Notes under the pieces: model-generated
Seen by the model: the letters and a program-made list of their open reading frames with translations, nothing else
What the model was told of the DNA's origin: nothing
The model's database searches: none
Assembly (NCBI GenBank): GCA_039920645.1
Contig: JBDSDI010000015.1
Location: 1 to 13,931, forward strand
DNA: 13,931 nt
Source: CAMCVE01 sp039920645
GTDB lineage: Bacteria; Bdellovibrionota; UBA2428
Direction of reading: 5' to 3'
Part shown: positions 13,721 to 13,931 of the stretch, in pieces
Position numbering within the stretch: position 1 is the first letter of the stretch
How the letters are laid out: each line of letters starts with the position of its first letter
Position numbers and translations under genes: made by a program

Positions 13721-13931
13721 TGGTAAAATCTAGCATCATGAGTAGCGATGTCAAATAAAGATTTACCCTTAAATTCGCATTTCAGTGACGTTGGGTAAAG
13801 AGGAATGTCAGCGAAGGGGAGGGAGGCGCGCTCAGGGCGGCGTAGGCCGGCCAACTTTTTTTCGAGGGCGATGGTTAAAGAGTTTTTTGAGGTGTTGCAT
13901 TTGGACGAGTTTGATTGATGAGAGGTGATCT
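13624..13931 (-). CDS. Possible 3' end of a gene entering from the right edge
   Basis: On the minus strand a frame is open from the window edge to TGA at 13626-13624 (about 101 codons). Part of it reads naturally: KLAGLRRPERASLPFADIPL, then CEFKGKSLFDIATHDARFYQ followed by WVARM. The F.GKSL.dIA..D..YyqW pattern resembles the short module at the C-terminus of some exonuclease and helicase proteins (kGK.l.dia..d..YL.W). The last 32 codons overlap the transposase start in another frame and look like low-complexity tail (SSSKKPSASAVHS). It could be the true end of a coding gene, a gene truncated by transposase arrival, or a chance frame. Confidence 0.35.
   Translation of the reverse strand, partial: ITSHQSNSSKCNTSKNSLTIALEKKLAGLRRPERASLPFADIPLYPTSLKCEFKGKSLFDIATHDARFYQWVARMLIVKALLKRPCPASSSKKPSASAVHS
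13727..13754 (-). promoter_or_regulatory. Promoter positioned for a leaderless transposase mRNA
   Basis: On the minus strand a perfect TTGACA (13754-13749) is separated by 16 nt from TAGATT (13732-13727; 4 of 6). The A of the transposase ATG (13720) lies 7 nt after the hexamer, exactly where transcription would start. No Shine-Dalgarno precedes the ATG, which agrees with a leaderless message. Confidence 0.45.

Noticed and set aside
13721..13931. REP palindromes or IS ends flanking the transposase
   Set aside because: Only a short GGCCGGCC palindrome and no paired or repeated stem-loops were found on either side within the window.

Overview
The window (about 14 kb, moderately GC-rich) looks like a chromosomal segment of a flagellated Gram-negative predator-type bacterium, most likely Bdellovibrionota (Bdellovibrionales). 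This rests on the flgI-flgJ-flgM-flgN-flgK-flgL order with a single-domain FlgJ, the style of the lipoprotein/outer-membrane pair, a RAYT-like transposase beginning MGRKNAHRQ, and general protein resemblance. It is an inference; no rRNA marker is present.

Region 1 (1-4061, + strand) is the distal part of a flagellar operon: the last 25 codons of flgI (P-ring), then flgJ (rod-binding domain only), flgM (anti-sigma-28), flgN (export chaperone), flgK and flgL (hook-filament junction). Gaps between the genes are 0 to about 15 bp. The csrA/fliW genes often found after flgL are absent.

Region 2 (4134-6004, +) is a translationally coupled pair: a MinD/ParA-type ATPase and a soluble protein joining a J-like domain without the HPD motif to a RodZ-type helix-turn-helix. 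It is the best candidate here for an uncharacterised positioning or regulatory module.

Region 3 (6005-8950, +) holds a possible 43-residue ORF, an RluD-type pseudouridine synthase, and an overlapping lipoprotein/small beta-barrel pair.

Region 4 (8958-11987, - strand) holds rhomboid and RDD membrane protein genes (4-nt overlap), an apparently independent structured RNA of about 180 nt with its own promoter, a perfect Shine-Dalgarno, a 16-codon His/Cys-containing ORF and a strong terminator, and then pgeF (YfiH). pgeF is convergent with the beta-barrel gene.

Region 5 (11988-13931) holds a secreted zinc enzyme of the phospholipase C/P1 nuclease superfamily (+), convergent with a RAYT-like HUH transposase (-). 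The transposase has a promoter placed for a leaderless mRNA and overlaps the 3' end of a reading frame entering from the right edge. No CRISPR, tRNA, rRNA or complete insertion sequence was seen.
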